Of a stretch of DNA of 64,000 nt, positions 13,690-26,400 are shown piece by piece (within the stretch, counting starts at the first letter, position 1; every line of letters starts with the position of its first letter). The stretch comes from Sipunculus nudus. Taxonomy: Eukaryota; Annelida; Sipuncula; Golfingiida; Sipunculidae. The stretch lies in NCBI GenBank assembly GCA_026874595.1, contig CM049306.1, forward strand, positions 106,841,142 through 106,905,141, given 5' to 3'. The position numbers were made by a program, and so were the translations under genes. Below the pieces are notes generated by a model. The model made no database searches. It saw only the letters and a program-made list of their open reading frames with translations, and was not told where the DNA came from.

Positions 13690-14890
13690 TAACACGATTT
13701 TTGTGAGAAGAGATCGTGTGAAACACAGTTTACTGAATTTCTGAGAGATACCGCAAACAAACTCAAATCAAATACACAGGCAGATGTTTTAATTAAAGAC
13801 TTCTCCAAAATTTTCGATAAAACACGTCATCCCAAGTTAAAACCACAAGTTACATTACTACTTTATTATATAGTCATGGATAGCAGATGGATCAAGAGCT
13901 TTCTCAGTTAGCACCCAGTTAGTGGTCGTGGGTGGGGAAGCTCAAATACAGTTAGGGTTACATCGAGAGTACCTCAGGGTCAGTTCTGGGACCTTGCTAA
14001 TTTCTTTATAATTTATATAAACGATATGCCGGATGGACTCTCGTCAACGGTACGTCTGTTTGCAGACGACACAAAATAGCCTATATGGCAGTAAACTCCA
14101 TGAAAGATTCTAAAACTTTACAAAATAATCTAAATAAACAAGCTAGTTAGATAGTTAGGGAAATTAAATTTAAGATGGCTTTCCATCCTGACAAGTGCAA
14201 TATATTAAGTATTTGGCTTACCTAGAGGCACACCAGTAAAACACATGTATATCGTCCACGGACATGTCTTAGTAACAGTCTCAGAAGCAGAGTACTGTGG
14301 AGTTCCCATTCAATCTAAATTTAAAATGAAAGATTCATATAAATACTGTCTCATCCCAGGCACACAGAACGCCCAGTTTTCTCAATCCGTCGCTATCTAC
14401 GAATCAGTTCACCAGAAATGAAAGAAATGCCATACAAAGTACTGGTTATGGGATATCAGATTGAGCAACTGGGGAGTTACAAAGAAGAGCTGTAAGATTT
14501 ATGTATAGTAGATACAGGCAAAAATTTGGAGTGTCAGAACTTCCAGCGCAAACGGGTCGGTGTTCTCTTGCATGGAGGAGACAAAATGCGCGCTCGATAA
14601 ATTTCTATAAAATGATCAACCGAATGGTGTCCACTCAAGTGGGTAATTATTTGATACAAATTTCTAGGCCTACAGTTTAAGGCACAGCCATTAGTACCTT
14701 TCATCTTTTTTTTATGTTCCTCGTTCAATTATTGGTGCGCATAAATTTGCATATTTTCCTAGAACTGCTAGGGACTGGAACAATCTATCAAAGAGCGTAG
14801 TATTGAAAACTGTTGATACTTTTAAGAAAATGCTTTTGAAGCAGCCCATCCTTAGTAATTTACTCATGTTCTTACTTCTTTTTTAACTCT
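13690..14890 (+). pseudogene. Degenerate non-LTR retrotransposon reverse transcriptase (plus strand)
   Basis: The plus strand shows DFSKIFDKTRHPKL, RWIKSFLS, SRVPQG, IYINDMPDGLSS, the FADD catalytic box at 14059-14070, FHPDKCN, LRISSPEMKEMPYK, RRAVRFM-like and RSINFYKMINRMVS segments in the usual RT-to-3-prime order. They lie in shifting frames with many stops. It is a different copy from the adjacent minus-strand one and lies head-to-head with it. CR1/Jockey-like, non-functional. Confidence 0.88.
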
Positions 14891-16430
14891 ACGATAACTC
14901 TGTCATCTTAATGCTTAACTAACAAGGCACTATAAAATTTCGCTGATTCTTGTAGGCCTATCCAAACATACTAAATGCGCGCACCTCTCAAACGAAGAAG
15001 TGCCAATTTTCATCTGCATCGATGTTGGGGTTTACCACAAACATCAGTACAGTGCTGACATCTATGAAGAAATAAGTAAATCAATCCATGTGATTTCCGG
15101 GGTCAAGGTCGTACACCAGGGATATGGTAAACTCGGCCTAAGGACAAATTTATCTGGAACAACAACTCGGCCCGATGTACTTTTATCATCTTCACGTGCA
15201 AAATTCTGTAAAAATATATGTGAAATGTCATGCAGCTACATTTTTCTCCTGACCGAATCTGTTTGATACAGCATGTTTTTTTTTCACATGTCTATTGTGC
15301 TGAAATACATATTTTTGTTTGTAATTTTTTTGTGCAGAAATATTGCGGAAAATTTTATTAATTAATCTACATTTAACCTCAGGTTCCCCCTGGAACGTAG
15401 AATATGTATATAAACTTAACCTTCTTAATTACGTGCAACTGGGATTTGAAAAAAAAGTTTTCAATTTAATTTATGTTAACCTGTAATCTAAAAATTATTT
15501 ATAATTTAATTATTAATGCTTTTACATGTAACAATTGTATGCATCTATGCTTTATGTATGCATCTATGCATTTTTCATACTAAACTCGCATATGAACAGT
15601 TTTTCATAATATACAGACTCAGTACGTGCATAGAAATAGAATGCAGTGACTGTAGTAAGAATTAAAAAGAGTCAAGAGAGTAAATTGCTTTCGTTTTGTA
15701 CTTGTGCCGGGTTTCATAGGGCCGGGTTTGTTGAGGCCGTTATGTATTCAGGCCGAACTGTAACGTTTCATTGGAACCAAGCTCCAACACAAGAAACACC
15801 ATCGGGAACACAGACAGGTTAAAGATCCAGAGAACACTTTCCTGAACCAATCCGAGGGTGAGAGATTTTGATCATCGGGCCTATGTTGATATTTTATCAT
15901 CTGCTGCGTTAATTGGCTTGATTGCTAAAAAATCATATTTTTGAAGTCTTCCTTGCAACATGTCACAATATATTTATTTCAATATAAGAATAATCACAGA
16001 TTCAGAATATAATTTCATAAAATTGTTAGATTATTAAACCAACACCTTTCATTAAATTTGCATTTCCTGAACTTCAATAAGACAATCTATATCAAATTCA
16101 AATATATGAGTCATGAGATAATGTTATTTCTCCAGAACGGCTTGACTGAAGTGACATTGCCATTGTCAAAGGTACCCTCACACAATAATTTCACATACTT
16201 CAATAGGCCTCTAAAATCTGATAATGTCATCCAGTTCTATCACAGATCACAAAGAAGTGTGCTGCATGTAGTAAAGTATAAAGTTTTTTGGAGCCACTAT
16301 AGAACGCGGGCTTCGGTTCTATTGATTTTATATAAATAAAACTGTCTCCTCTCATTCCCAATTTTAACTTCTACTTTTCCCTGTAGATGTCCCTACACTC
16401 AACTCTTCTAACATAAACAACTACTAAGCA
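14891..16430. other. Non-coding DNA, no gene recognised
   Basis: AT-rich sequence. A plus-strand frame at 15000-15266 has no recognisable domain. Nothing supportable seen. Confidence 0.4.
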
Positions 16431-16437
16431 TCAGAAG

Positions 16438-16510
16438 TCGCCTGAATCGGGAATCGAACCTACGATCTCTAGACTAGGAGCCCTACATGCTACTAAGTGA
16501 GCCGTGAAGA
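16438..16510 (-). mobile_element. tRNA-derived SINE head (minus strand)
   Basis: On the minus strand, an A-box-like GGCTCACTTAGTAGC is followed at normal spacing by a perfect B-box GGTTCGATTCC (16460-16450). The stems are imperfect and there is no convincing cloverleaf, so it is a SINE promoter region and not a tRNA gene. Confidence 0.6.
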
Positions 16511-16617
16511 CAAGATACCATGAGGAGCGAGTTTTGTTCATTTATATCTGCAATTGAAGCGCCATCTATCGCGAAAATGGGAAAGCATTTACTATTTGAA
16601 CAGGAAAATAAAGCTTT

Positions 16618-16682
16618 AGGTGGGGGCTCCGCCCCCCACACCCCCGTTCAGACTGGGAACCAAGGTTCCCTGGACCCCTCCT
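16618..16682 (+). repeat. GC-rich hairpin-forming segment
   Basis: GTGGGGGCTCCGCCCCCCAC is a near-perfect inverted repeat with a 4-nt centre in otherwise AT-rich DNA, followed by a second short inverted repeat (GGGAACCAAGGTTCCC). It looks like part of a dispersed repeat. It lies about 0.6 kb upstream of the first visible DCAF10 coding exon. Confidence 0.6.
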
Positions 16683-17256
16683 CCTCTAATATAATAAACT
16701 CCAGTTATGAGCAAAATTAAATACGGGAATTCTCAGGAATATAATATGTATCGGCCCTTTTCAGGAAACAATTTATTATGCGACACCCGTTGTGAATAAG
16801 GTACCGGCGGTAGGCTGAAGCCCGGTTTCTATAGTTCTGCCAGATTTTTAATTAACTGTTTTATTCTTATTGCTGGAGTTTCAGTACTCTTATCCCATTG
16901 TCAAATAGTGCACATAAACCTGAACATTTGATGATCATAATGCAAACACCATGGGCTTTGCTGGACTATAGAGTTTTGTTAAGGTTAGATCTAAATGGAG
17001 TGAGTGATCTGCTTGCAGCAGACTGGGCATTATATTGTCCATTAATCATAGTTACAAACAAGCAAAAAATAAGATGAAGGACAGTGAAATTCCAAAAAGT
17101 AAATTTACCTGTATATTTTTTCTCTCACAGTAAATTCTGTGAAAAAAGTACCCATTTTTGGTATGACACTGGCAAATTGTCCGTCTTTTGTACTGACGTT
17201 ATTTGATTTCACATTTACAGGATGCCTCGCACGGTATTGGTTGTGACCACCAGATA

Positions 17257-17447
17257 ATGGGGTTTGAGTGGTGTCGGTGGCAGGCATCACGTGAGTGTGG
17301 CTCGCGCTACCCGCGTAGAGCAGCAGACCAGACACTGCACAGTCACCTGTACTCAGGAATCACAGTGGTCCGGTCATGGAATCCAGCTACGACGGCCGAT
17401 CATCAACATCATGGAGGAGTTTTTGGCTGTGACTTCTCTTTGGACGG
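17257..17447 (+). CDS. DCAF10: DCAF10 coding exon 1 (first visible)
   Basis: The open frame runs from ATG (17257) to a donor GG|GTAAGC at 17447/17448 and ends in phase 2 (63 codons plus GG). It encodes the Arg/Trp-rich segment before blade 1, then LYSGI and GGVFGCDFSLD, the start of blade 1. The sequence CATTTACAG ends at 17220, so the exon body may begin at 17221 with a 36-nt untranslated leader. The next in-frame stop upstream is TGA at 17194. The segment aligns by eye with the part of human DCAF10 just before its first blade, so the long Pro-rich vertebrate N-terminus seems absent or lies on an unseen exon. Confidence 0.85.
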
Positions 17448-20400
17448 GTAAGCTGACATTAGCTAAGAATCCAGCCTCAAAAGTTACAACTAAATTTGGC
17501 AGCCTGCTGTGTTAATTTGGTATCATTATCAGTCGCCCAATGCAAGAGTACAAGTCATCCAGGTCTTCAGGATTGGTAGGCTTTTAAATTAAAATATGAA
17601 CATCCAATACAGAGAAAGGCACAAGAGTAATCAATTATAAATAAACCACATTGCATCCCTGAGAAAAAACATTTTACAGAAACAGAAGGGTGTTTGTCCA
17701 TTTCCACCTTAGCTTAAAAAGTGAATCTGTTGTCAAAATTCTGATCATGTAATATGTATCAGTGACAAGGTGAAAAAAAAATACAGAAGCCAGTGTGCAT
17801 AAAAGGCATTTAAAATTTGCTCTTTGTCAACCACCAGATGGTGCTGCTCCTCAATTGAGACATCAAAATTATCCAAAACAACACCCAGTGATCAAGTTAT
17901 CACCTGCAAAAAAAATACATCAGTTGCTTATATTCTGTACTGATGCTACCCATAAGTTCAGAATATCTCATATTAAATAAGGAGCTTTACCAATCCATCT
18001 CATGACTGCCTCTAAGGCATCTGTAACAGGTAACCATCTTGGCTGCCATCAGATGCATAATTTGTTCCGTAGCTTTGATTGCAGATATCCAAAGTTAGAA
18101 AATGCCCTTTTAAGGGAGGCTGAACTTGCAGGCATCTTCAACAGTCTCCTAGCCATATGACACAAGGCAGGAAAAACTTTTCCAGTTTTCTCATCACACA
18201 ACCACCAGACAGTGGGCTTAAAGCTGTTTATAACAGGGTTTGTTGTCAGGGTGATAGGCCTGAGTGCCACAGCATCACAGGAAAAACTGAGCAGCTCAGG
18301 CATCATGTCAGGGTATGTTTGTTGGATTTTCTGTTGGGCTGTGGCAGTCTGTTCAGCAGTAAGTTTCTTTCCTCCATAAGCAGGATGAAGTAGGTTTGCA
18401 AGGAAATGTGCAGGTGTCATTACTTTATCAAAACGCTTCTGTAACTTTGAGTTGTGATGCTGTAGGTCTGGAAATTCCAGTAGTTTTAGCCACACCTCAC
18501 AGGCATCTGCTATTGTGGCTTCATTGGACTGCAGTGTGTTCAGAGCTTTTATGGTGTGAACCATGTTTTGTGAGAGTAGTGTTCAAATCATAGGCCCTTT
18601 GATCCCAAACTATGAAGGGCCAGGGCAATTAACACTACGAAACTGGGATTCTAATTAAGTATTTTGACCTTTATATATACAAACTTAAAATAAAAGCTGA
18701 GATTTGCCAGATTATGCCAGATAATACCAGAAAATTCCACATTATGCTGGAAAATTCCAGAAAATGCCACTGGCATGGCAAAATCTAGAAAATTTGGGCA
18801 TTTTCCCAACCCTGATAGTATGTGAATTAAATTTGACTCTTGTAAACTGAACAGAAGTTACTTGTGGAGATTGACTGGTCAGTTTCTGTATTATGATATA
18901 ACACTGATGTTTTCAAAAATGGTTTCAAAATGCAAAATTGTAAGTGTGTATACAGTTGTGTGCCAATGTGACTATTATGTGGTTTTGCAGTTTACAGGAC
19001 ACCTGTCAAGTCGCAGTGACTGACAAATAAACTTAGCATATTTTAGGTTCAACACCAGCAGGGTTTACTTTGCAATAATAAATCAGATTTGTTGGTTTCG
19101 AAATAAAGGGTTTCAATCACCTATTTTACATTTTTAAACTAAAGGTATTCCCTTGGAGCTTTAAAAAAAAATAGGCAGGAAAACATTGTTATCACAGCAC
19201 ATAGGCTGCTTGTTTTGTGTTTATCACCATGTTTATAATATGTAGGGTCACCACTAATTCAACATAGGCATTTGGCAGCAAGTCAGATAAGCCAGAGCTT
19301 TGCAAATGGCGTGTTGCAATAAGTGACCTTTCTACCTCCTTATATCTCTCAACCTACCACCTGTGGTTACATTTTTTTCCCCATTTGTCAACATTGCTGT
19401 GTTTACAAACATGTCCTTGATAAACAAGTTCATACATCCTTCACAAAGGCCTTATAAGAACTTTTCACAACCAAAATTGCCCTTAGATTATAATTATATA
19501 CACAGAGGAAGCCAGAAATCACATGAATTCTTTTTCAAACTGTAGGTGAATGGACACCTTTAATTGTGAGACATCCACACAAGCAAACAAGTTTTAAATA
19601 ATATGTGTACATTTCAGATCCCTCCTGGTGACAGCATGTGAAAACAAGAGCATCCTGATGTTCGACCCGTTAAACGGGCAGCTGGTCAATCATCGCAGTA
19701 AGGCCCACCTGGAGAGTGTCAACTGTGTCAGGTGAGGTTTCATCGTGTACGCATTAATAACCCTGCAGCAACAAACCATAAGCTGGTGTCATCAGAGTAT
19801 TATGTTCAAGATAACATTATTATTAACATACCTTGGATAGCAACCAAGTCACACACTAAAAATTACACTGTTTAAGGATGATATCAGGTAGCTTTGTCTG
19901 ATTTTCCCACCAGGCACATTTAGTTGTTGAGCAGTGTATGAATAGGTTTACAGTTTGAGACAATCACATAAGCTTTTGTACTTGCAGATTTAGCTGAATA
20001 ACTAATCAGAGTGAAGCAGTATAACTAGTTTGCTGTCTCCCTGAGTCATAAAGCCCTCCAATTAAGGTCTAGAGCTCAAGATTAACATATCTATGCTTTT
20101 TAAAACTGTGCTTAAACCAGTTTTTATTATGGATCAACGAATCATTATAAATAGTGATTTTGTCAAATTATATAGAACTTTACAAGTATTCACATAGAGA
20201 AATGCTGAGTAGATACTGCAGTGATCACCATATGGATTTACCAGTGAATAGTTTCTCTTTCATTTAAGAAAGTTATGCATCAGTTCTGCATCTCATCAAA
20301 ATGAATGTACAGTCAGTATTTAAAATGCATCTTTATCAGGTTTTTGGATAATCGGGTCTTTGCAACTTGTTCTGATGACACAACAGTGAAACTGTGGGAT

Positions 20401-23400
20401 GCACGTTTTCTCAAGAAGTCCATAAGGGTATTACAGGGTCACGCTAATTGGGTAAAAAACATTGAGTATGCTTCCCAGCAAGGGGCATTGGTTACCTCAG
20501 GCTTTGATGGAGCCATCTACAAGTGGAATATCAATGAGTAAGTATCAGGTTTTTACATTTTCCCCTTCTTCACAACCTTTGTTCACATGGAAGTACATTT
20601 GAAAAGATATGTACATTGCAAGGGAAATTTGGGACACCAGCATATTGCCCATTTTTTTTTATGGCTGGGTTTATGAAGTTTCTTTAAGATGTTGCTGTCA
20701 TACCATCTTCACGAAATAATGGCCAGTTTCTTAGAACTTCAGGGAAAATATGGAGAATTACCTCACTCAGGGGACTCTTTGCACATTTGACACATTTTTC
20801 ATGGTCACAGAGGCAGTTTTCCTGAAATGATGTAAAAGCAATAATTTTAAAGAATTTGAGGCAATCATACACCATTGATGCACCATACGAAGGGCAAGGT
20901 CAAAATAGAATATGGATGATCTTGTAGCATTTTCCAGGCCACAGGGGCCGTCATGCTTAAAAGGTGTTTGCGCACAACACATTGATGTTGACAACACATT
21001 GAGATATACTCACCATACATCATTGATGCCGCACAAATGAAGGGAAAGGTCAAGTTTTGACATGGATGACCTTGTCCTAATTTTCAAGTTCACACAGGTA
21101 ATCCTGCTGAAATGTTGTGCAATAACTTGAACACAAATTGACATACAGTCACTATACTCACACCATAGATGTACCAGATAAAGGGCTAGGTCAGGTGGAA
21201 GGCCTCTTCTCTAACAATAAACAGTGTATATTCTCCCTTTTGTAACTGTTTATTACTGATATATTACACTCACCAGTCCTTTAAGGAAGCATCTCTTGAA
21301 CTTGCTGTAGGTATTCAACACCTTTTTCCTGTAGCTACTTCCATGTGAGATGGGGAACCAACCAGATATGTTCCACAGGTCGACTTTTCTGGTATCTTCA
21401 TAGAAGCATCTCTTGAACTTGCTGTAGGTATTCAACACCTTTTTCCTGTAGCTACTTCCATGTGAGATGGGGAACCAACCAGATATGTTCCACAGGTCGA
21501 CTTTTCTGGTATCTTCATAGTCCGTTATATTTGAGTATAATGTTCCTTTAAGAATAATAAAAATAATTAAAACTCTGTGTTTAAGATATTGTGAAGAGGG
21601 AATCAAGCCAAAATACAAGGAATAATAATTGGGTATAAAACCGAGTGAATGTTCCTTTATTGATTAAAAGTAATCTAAATATATAAAATTTTGTTTCAGA
21701 TATTGTGAAGAGGGGACTAAACCAACACAGCTTTTCAAGATGGACGGATTGATGCGTGCAGTTCTATGCCCAGATGGGTCCAAACTCATTATATCATCAA
21801 TGGGTTACTTGATGGTGGTACATAACCTTGATCTTGACATGATCGAGCATGATCTGCGAGGATTTAAGCCAAATCTTTATCGGTTGGTGCAGATGGGGGA
21901 ACAGCCACATATCAAGGTGGACCACTTCAATCGAGTGTTTGAGCGCCGCCGGAACCGTGTTGAACTGATCAGTGATTTCCCAAGCCAGGATGATGCTGAT
22001 ATGATCTCATCAATACAGGTATCGTCATTAAAGTTAGCTTATTGATATTACTTGATATTTAAGGAATGTTTTATCTGTTATTGGCTAGGGGTTCATCTAC
22101 TGAATAATAAGAGCTTAGTAAATGTAAGCAAAGAGAAATGTAAATGAAGATTTATCAGCCGCAGCTTTCTGATTGAATACTGATATTGTGAATGAGTCTG
22201 AAATATCTCAACAACCGTAGCTCAGATTAATTGATAAAAGAGACACTTATTTTGATGAAGTCAGACATAAGTCTACATGTTTCAATTGCAGTTAATGTGC
22301 TTTGTTATACCTTGATAAAGCCTTGCAGGTTTTGACACAATTTTATCAATGCAATACAGATTAGGTAAAGATAATATTAAACATTATTTATCTGCTGAAC
22401 CAATTGCATTTATTTATATCAGAGTATTAAAAATAATTAAATTGCATTGGTTCTTTTGAATGTCAGTGTGATTGATAATAAAATTGGTCCTATTTCATGG
22501 GTGGATATGTCAGCTGCTAATATAAATAACTGAATATAACTACCTATAATTTGGGTCCAATATTTGTTCTTCTGTATAATTCTATTTTTGGAAGAGTATA
22601 TTAAGTGTGTGGTGTTACAGGAATCCTGGAAGAGAGTCTGTCAGGCAAACTTTGTATCTGGGTTTGTTTCCCCTATTTTCCAAACTGTAGCAGATATAAA
22701 ATGACTTAGTTCAAAGGTTCTGAAAATAATACAGTTCACCAGCAGACAGTTTATAGACTCTTTAATACCATGAATTTCATGAGATAATGCTCTGACCTCA
22801 TTAGCTCTGTGAATTTACCATGCAATCATTTTATCTATTCTGTTTAAGGTCCACCCACAAGGTTGGTGTGTTGTTTCGAGGAATACGACCAGTGATGAAA
22901 ACTCAGAGGTAAGCATGATTGTGTCGTTTGTCTTTATGGATGTATGTTTTCCCAATACTTGTAATCCACAAATATCAAATGACCAACCTCATATTTAGAA
23001 TCTGCAGTTATGTTTAAGGGAGAACTATGGGTTGGACATAGAATTATGGTTAAGGTATCAGACTTTGGAGCAGGTTCCTTTCTGAACCATGCTGGTGCCT
23101 CAATGCCATAATGGGGTTTCTCAGTACAAGTTATAGAGGTTAATTCTAATGCTTTAATGACAAGTAATTACTGTTGCATTTTCCCTTGTCGTTTACCTGT
23201 AATACAGCGAATCCAGAAGGTTTAATAATAACATAAGTCCCATCAGGTGATTGCTATCATCCATGTTCAGTCAACAGTGCCACCAACAGGCCATGGATCT
23301 ATACTTATAAAAAAAAATCCAGAGGACTGAGGGTCTTACTTTCATTCTTCAGTGGACCACATAATTGATTCCTCTGATTTTAAAAGTAGATCAGTACAAA

Positions 23401-26400
23401 TAATAAGTATGTAAAATGTATTATTGAACATGCCTGAAATATGACAGATATAATTTGTCCATACAGTGAACTTAATTCAATTTCATTTATGGTCCCAGTT
23501 ATTTGGAAAGAAGTTCTAAGAACTTGTCTGGATACTAAAGTTAAAAAGTGAAAATTTTATTTTGGCTCACAGAGATTAAGTCAACTCTGACACATCGATG
23601 TGCAGCTCATATTTGTTTGCCATTCACATCATCAAAAAGCCAATAGAATTTGATGCTGGTACCTGCATTAGTTCTCAAGATAATTGATAATGGACAACAT
23701 AGGAAATAGGCCATGGTTTGTTAAATTTATATTTGTATTAAGCTATTATTTTCAAATTAAATCGAATAACTTCACGCTCTTTTATTACCCTTTGTTTTTG
23801 GGAATTGTTAGTCATGATATAGAAGATGGGAAATTTACATCTTGACTTAACTTGGAAATGGTTGAACAGGCCATAATAGCTTGCAGAATTTAGGTGACAT
23901 AGGGGGTGCCACCAAAAGCTTAGTACTGCAGTATGTACTGCAAAAGCTTAGTATGGTTAGTATGTCTACAGAATTTATGATGGTAGCTGCAGCCTTGTTG
24001 GAGTTATTATTCAACAGATGATAGAGAGTGGATGAAATAAATGCACTAGGTTAGACACCACCATATTATGAGTACAGTGAACCCTTTCTGGGGCGGACAG
24101 TCACGGGACCGGACGATTTGTCCTTTATAGCGGGGTGTCCACCCCAGAGGGGGTCGGGCCCTGAAGGTCTTGCTGTGGCCACGTGTCGGAGACCCAAGTT
24201 TGGGAATAAATCAACCATGAAACCTGGTATTTTTCGTTGTATATTGAACCTAACATATATGTTACATGTAAATACACTAAATTGCTACCGGTTGTTGTTA
24301 AATTTTTTTCTAGAATGAGGCTTTTATTGCAAACTGGATCATATTTGTCATTTTTTGTGAGAAAATAATATCATATTATTTACTGACATGGACAGGACTT
24401 ATATATTTCTGCACTTTGTCCTTTAAATTTCTCAATAGCTCACTCTTTCCGTGATATTAAAATAATCGCTTATGGAATAAATTAATTTCTGACGTCTCGA
24501 TTAAGTGTTGTTTAACATCTTTTGGGTGCATAAGCAAATATGATAAATAAATGCATGATATCATATACGCCTTATGATTGGAAGTTGGGAATCATTTCTG
24601 TGTAGCAAATGTTACAGGATCAGGGATTGGTTGATTTTGCTGAGGCCCCAACCCAGGGGGGAGGTTATGACGCGTGACAAATCATCCGGGTGTGTAACAG
24701 AACTGTCATTATCCTCGCTCCTGGGCCTATGATGGTATAATGTGGCCTGAATTCGGAATGAATTTGTGGCTTCACAGGAAGAATCTTACAATAGAAACTC
24801 TGTGAATTCCTTCATTGTGTGGGAACTGCTATTGATAAAAGCATACATAAATAAATGTTCCAGCTGAAAAATAATGTAAATTGAGTAAAAATAGCTCCGG
24901 TCTTATAGTCATAGCAATAAGTATAAATCATAAGAACAATCAAGTGATATCAGGTGTACTGGAGCAGACCATATTTGCAAATTCAAAGTATTTCTTCCGA
25001 GTTGGACTGGGGCAGCAGCTTGGGTGTCTGTTTGGCGGGGTGATTTTAGCCATCGGGCAAAAAAAAATGTCATGTCCTGAATAATGGGATGTCCGCTCCA
25101 GAAGAGTTCTTAAATTATAAAAACGCTCGGGCGGCCCTAAAAAATGAACCGTTAGGCAGGGTGTCCGCCCTAGAAGGGTGTCCGCAGCCCTGGGTTTCAT
25201 TGTATTATAAGATCTACTTTCTGCCCTGACATTATTAAGATATTCAAAAGAAATGTTTTAGGAAACTGTCTACCTCATTTTATTAAATTTGTTATTTTAG
25301 ATCATAAATTGTATTATGTCTTTTATAATTCTTATTTTTTTTTCAAGTAAAGTCTTGTTTAACTGATTAAAAAAGTAAGCAGAGTTTATGGAGTTCAAGT
25401 AGAAATTTGATATACCAGTATTTAAATTTCATAACTTATTAAAATATGAAATATAATTTGTAAAAAAAGGTATCAATTTGTATGGAAGTTTGAACAAAAA
25501 CAGAGCATAATTTTAAGACTGTGAGCTAACTTTTGCAAATTATGATTTCCAGTGGACTTGCATTCACGATGTCCAGGAGGGAGCAAAGAAGAACACAGAT
25601 GAGTTCATATCACCCAACTCAAGTTACAAAGATTCAGATGATAACGTTAATATCGGAGAAAAGATAACTACTGAGGCTATCATTAATAAAGAACCAACGG
25701 CAGACTCAAATGTGAGTGGACAGACACAAGGATCTAACAACCCTTCTCCTACAAGTACAGACTCTGCGGGGCGAGTGAGTGAGGTGGAATCGCTTGGGAG
25801 TGGGAGGGGGGATGGGCCTGGTCCTTCAGGGGTTCGATGGGTGAACGTTTCAATAACAGAACCTCTAGATCTGCCAGAAACCAGCCTCTCTGGGGCAGAT
25901 GAGGCTCAGACAGACTCCAGCCAAAGTGACTCTAGCGGGGAGTCGGAGAACCAGGAACATGACTCTGAGCTGGGATCATCCCCGTCCAGCTCACCCACCT
26001 CAGCCACTGAAGCATTACGGAGTGCCCCTTCTCCTAGACTAGCTCAGATTCTCATGTATATCATCCGCTCCGGTTCACCAAGTGTATCTGCTAGAACGAT
26101 CATGTTTTCTGGTGCAGGACACACTGATAACTCACAACGGCATCACCTTAATTCTAAAATTTACAAAAATTCAAAACACTTGACACACTACATACAGGAA
26201 CCTAATGTAGGAACAGGATATATTAAGGAAATGTGTTTCAGCAGTGATGGACGCTTGGTATGTTCACCGTTTGCGTATGGTGTTCGTTTGTTAGCATTTA
26301 ATCCTCAGTGCCAGGAACTATGTGACTGTGTTCCTCAACAACCGCAGCAGTTGTATGAGGTGGCGTGTAACATCTCACACAGCAACCATGTCATGACAGC

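Noticed and set aside
13328-13692. Overlapping plus-strand frames of 62-93 residues
   Set aside because: They lie antisense to a recognisable minus-strand reverse transcriptase remnant and its flank.
16520-16720. 66-residue frame upstream of DCAF10 as a possible N-terminal exon
   Set aside because: It spans a SINE edge and a GC-rich hairpin repeat, and has no donor in a phase that would join exon 1.
21253-21618. 121-residue minus-strand frame with an internally repeated segment
   Set aside because: It comes from the perfect 117-bp tandem duplication, antisense in a DCAF10 intron.
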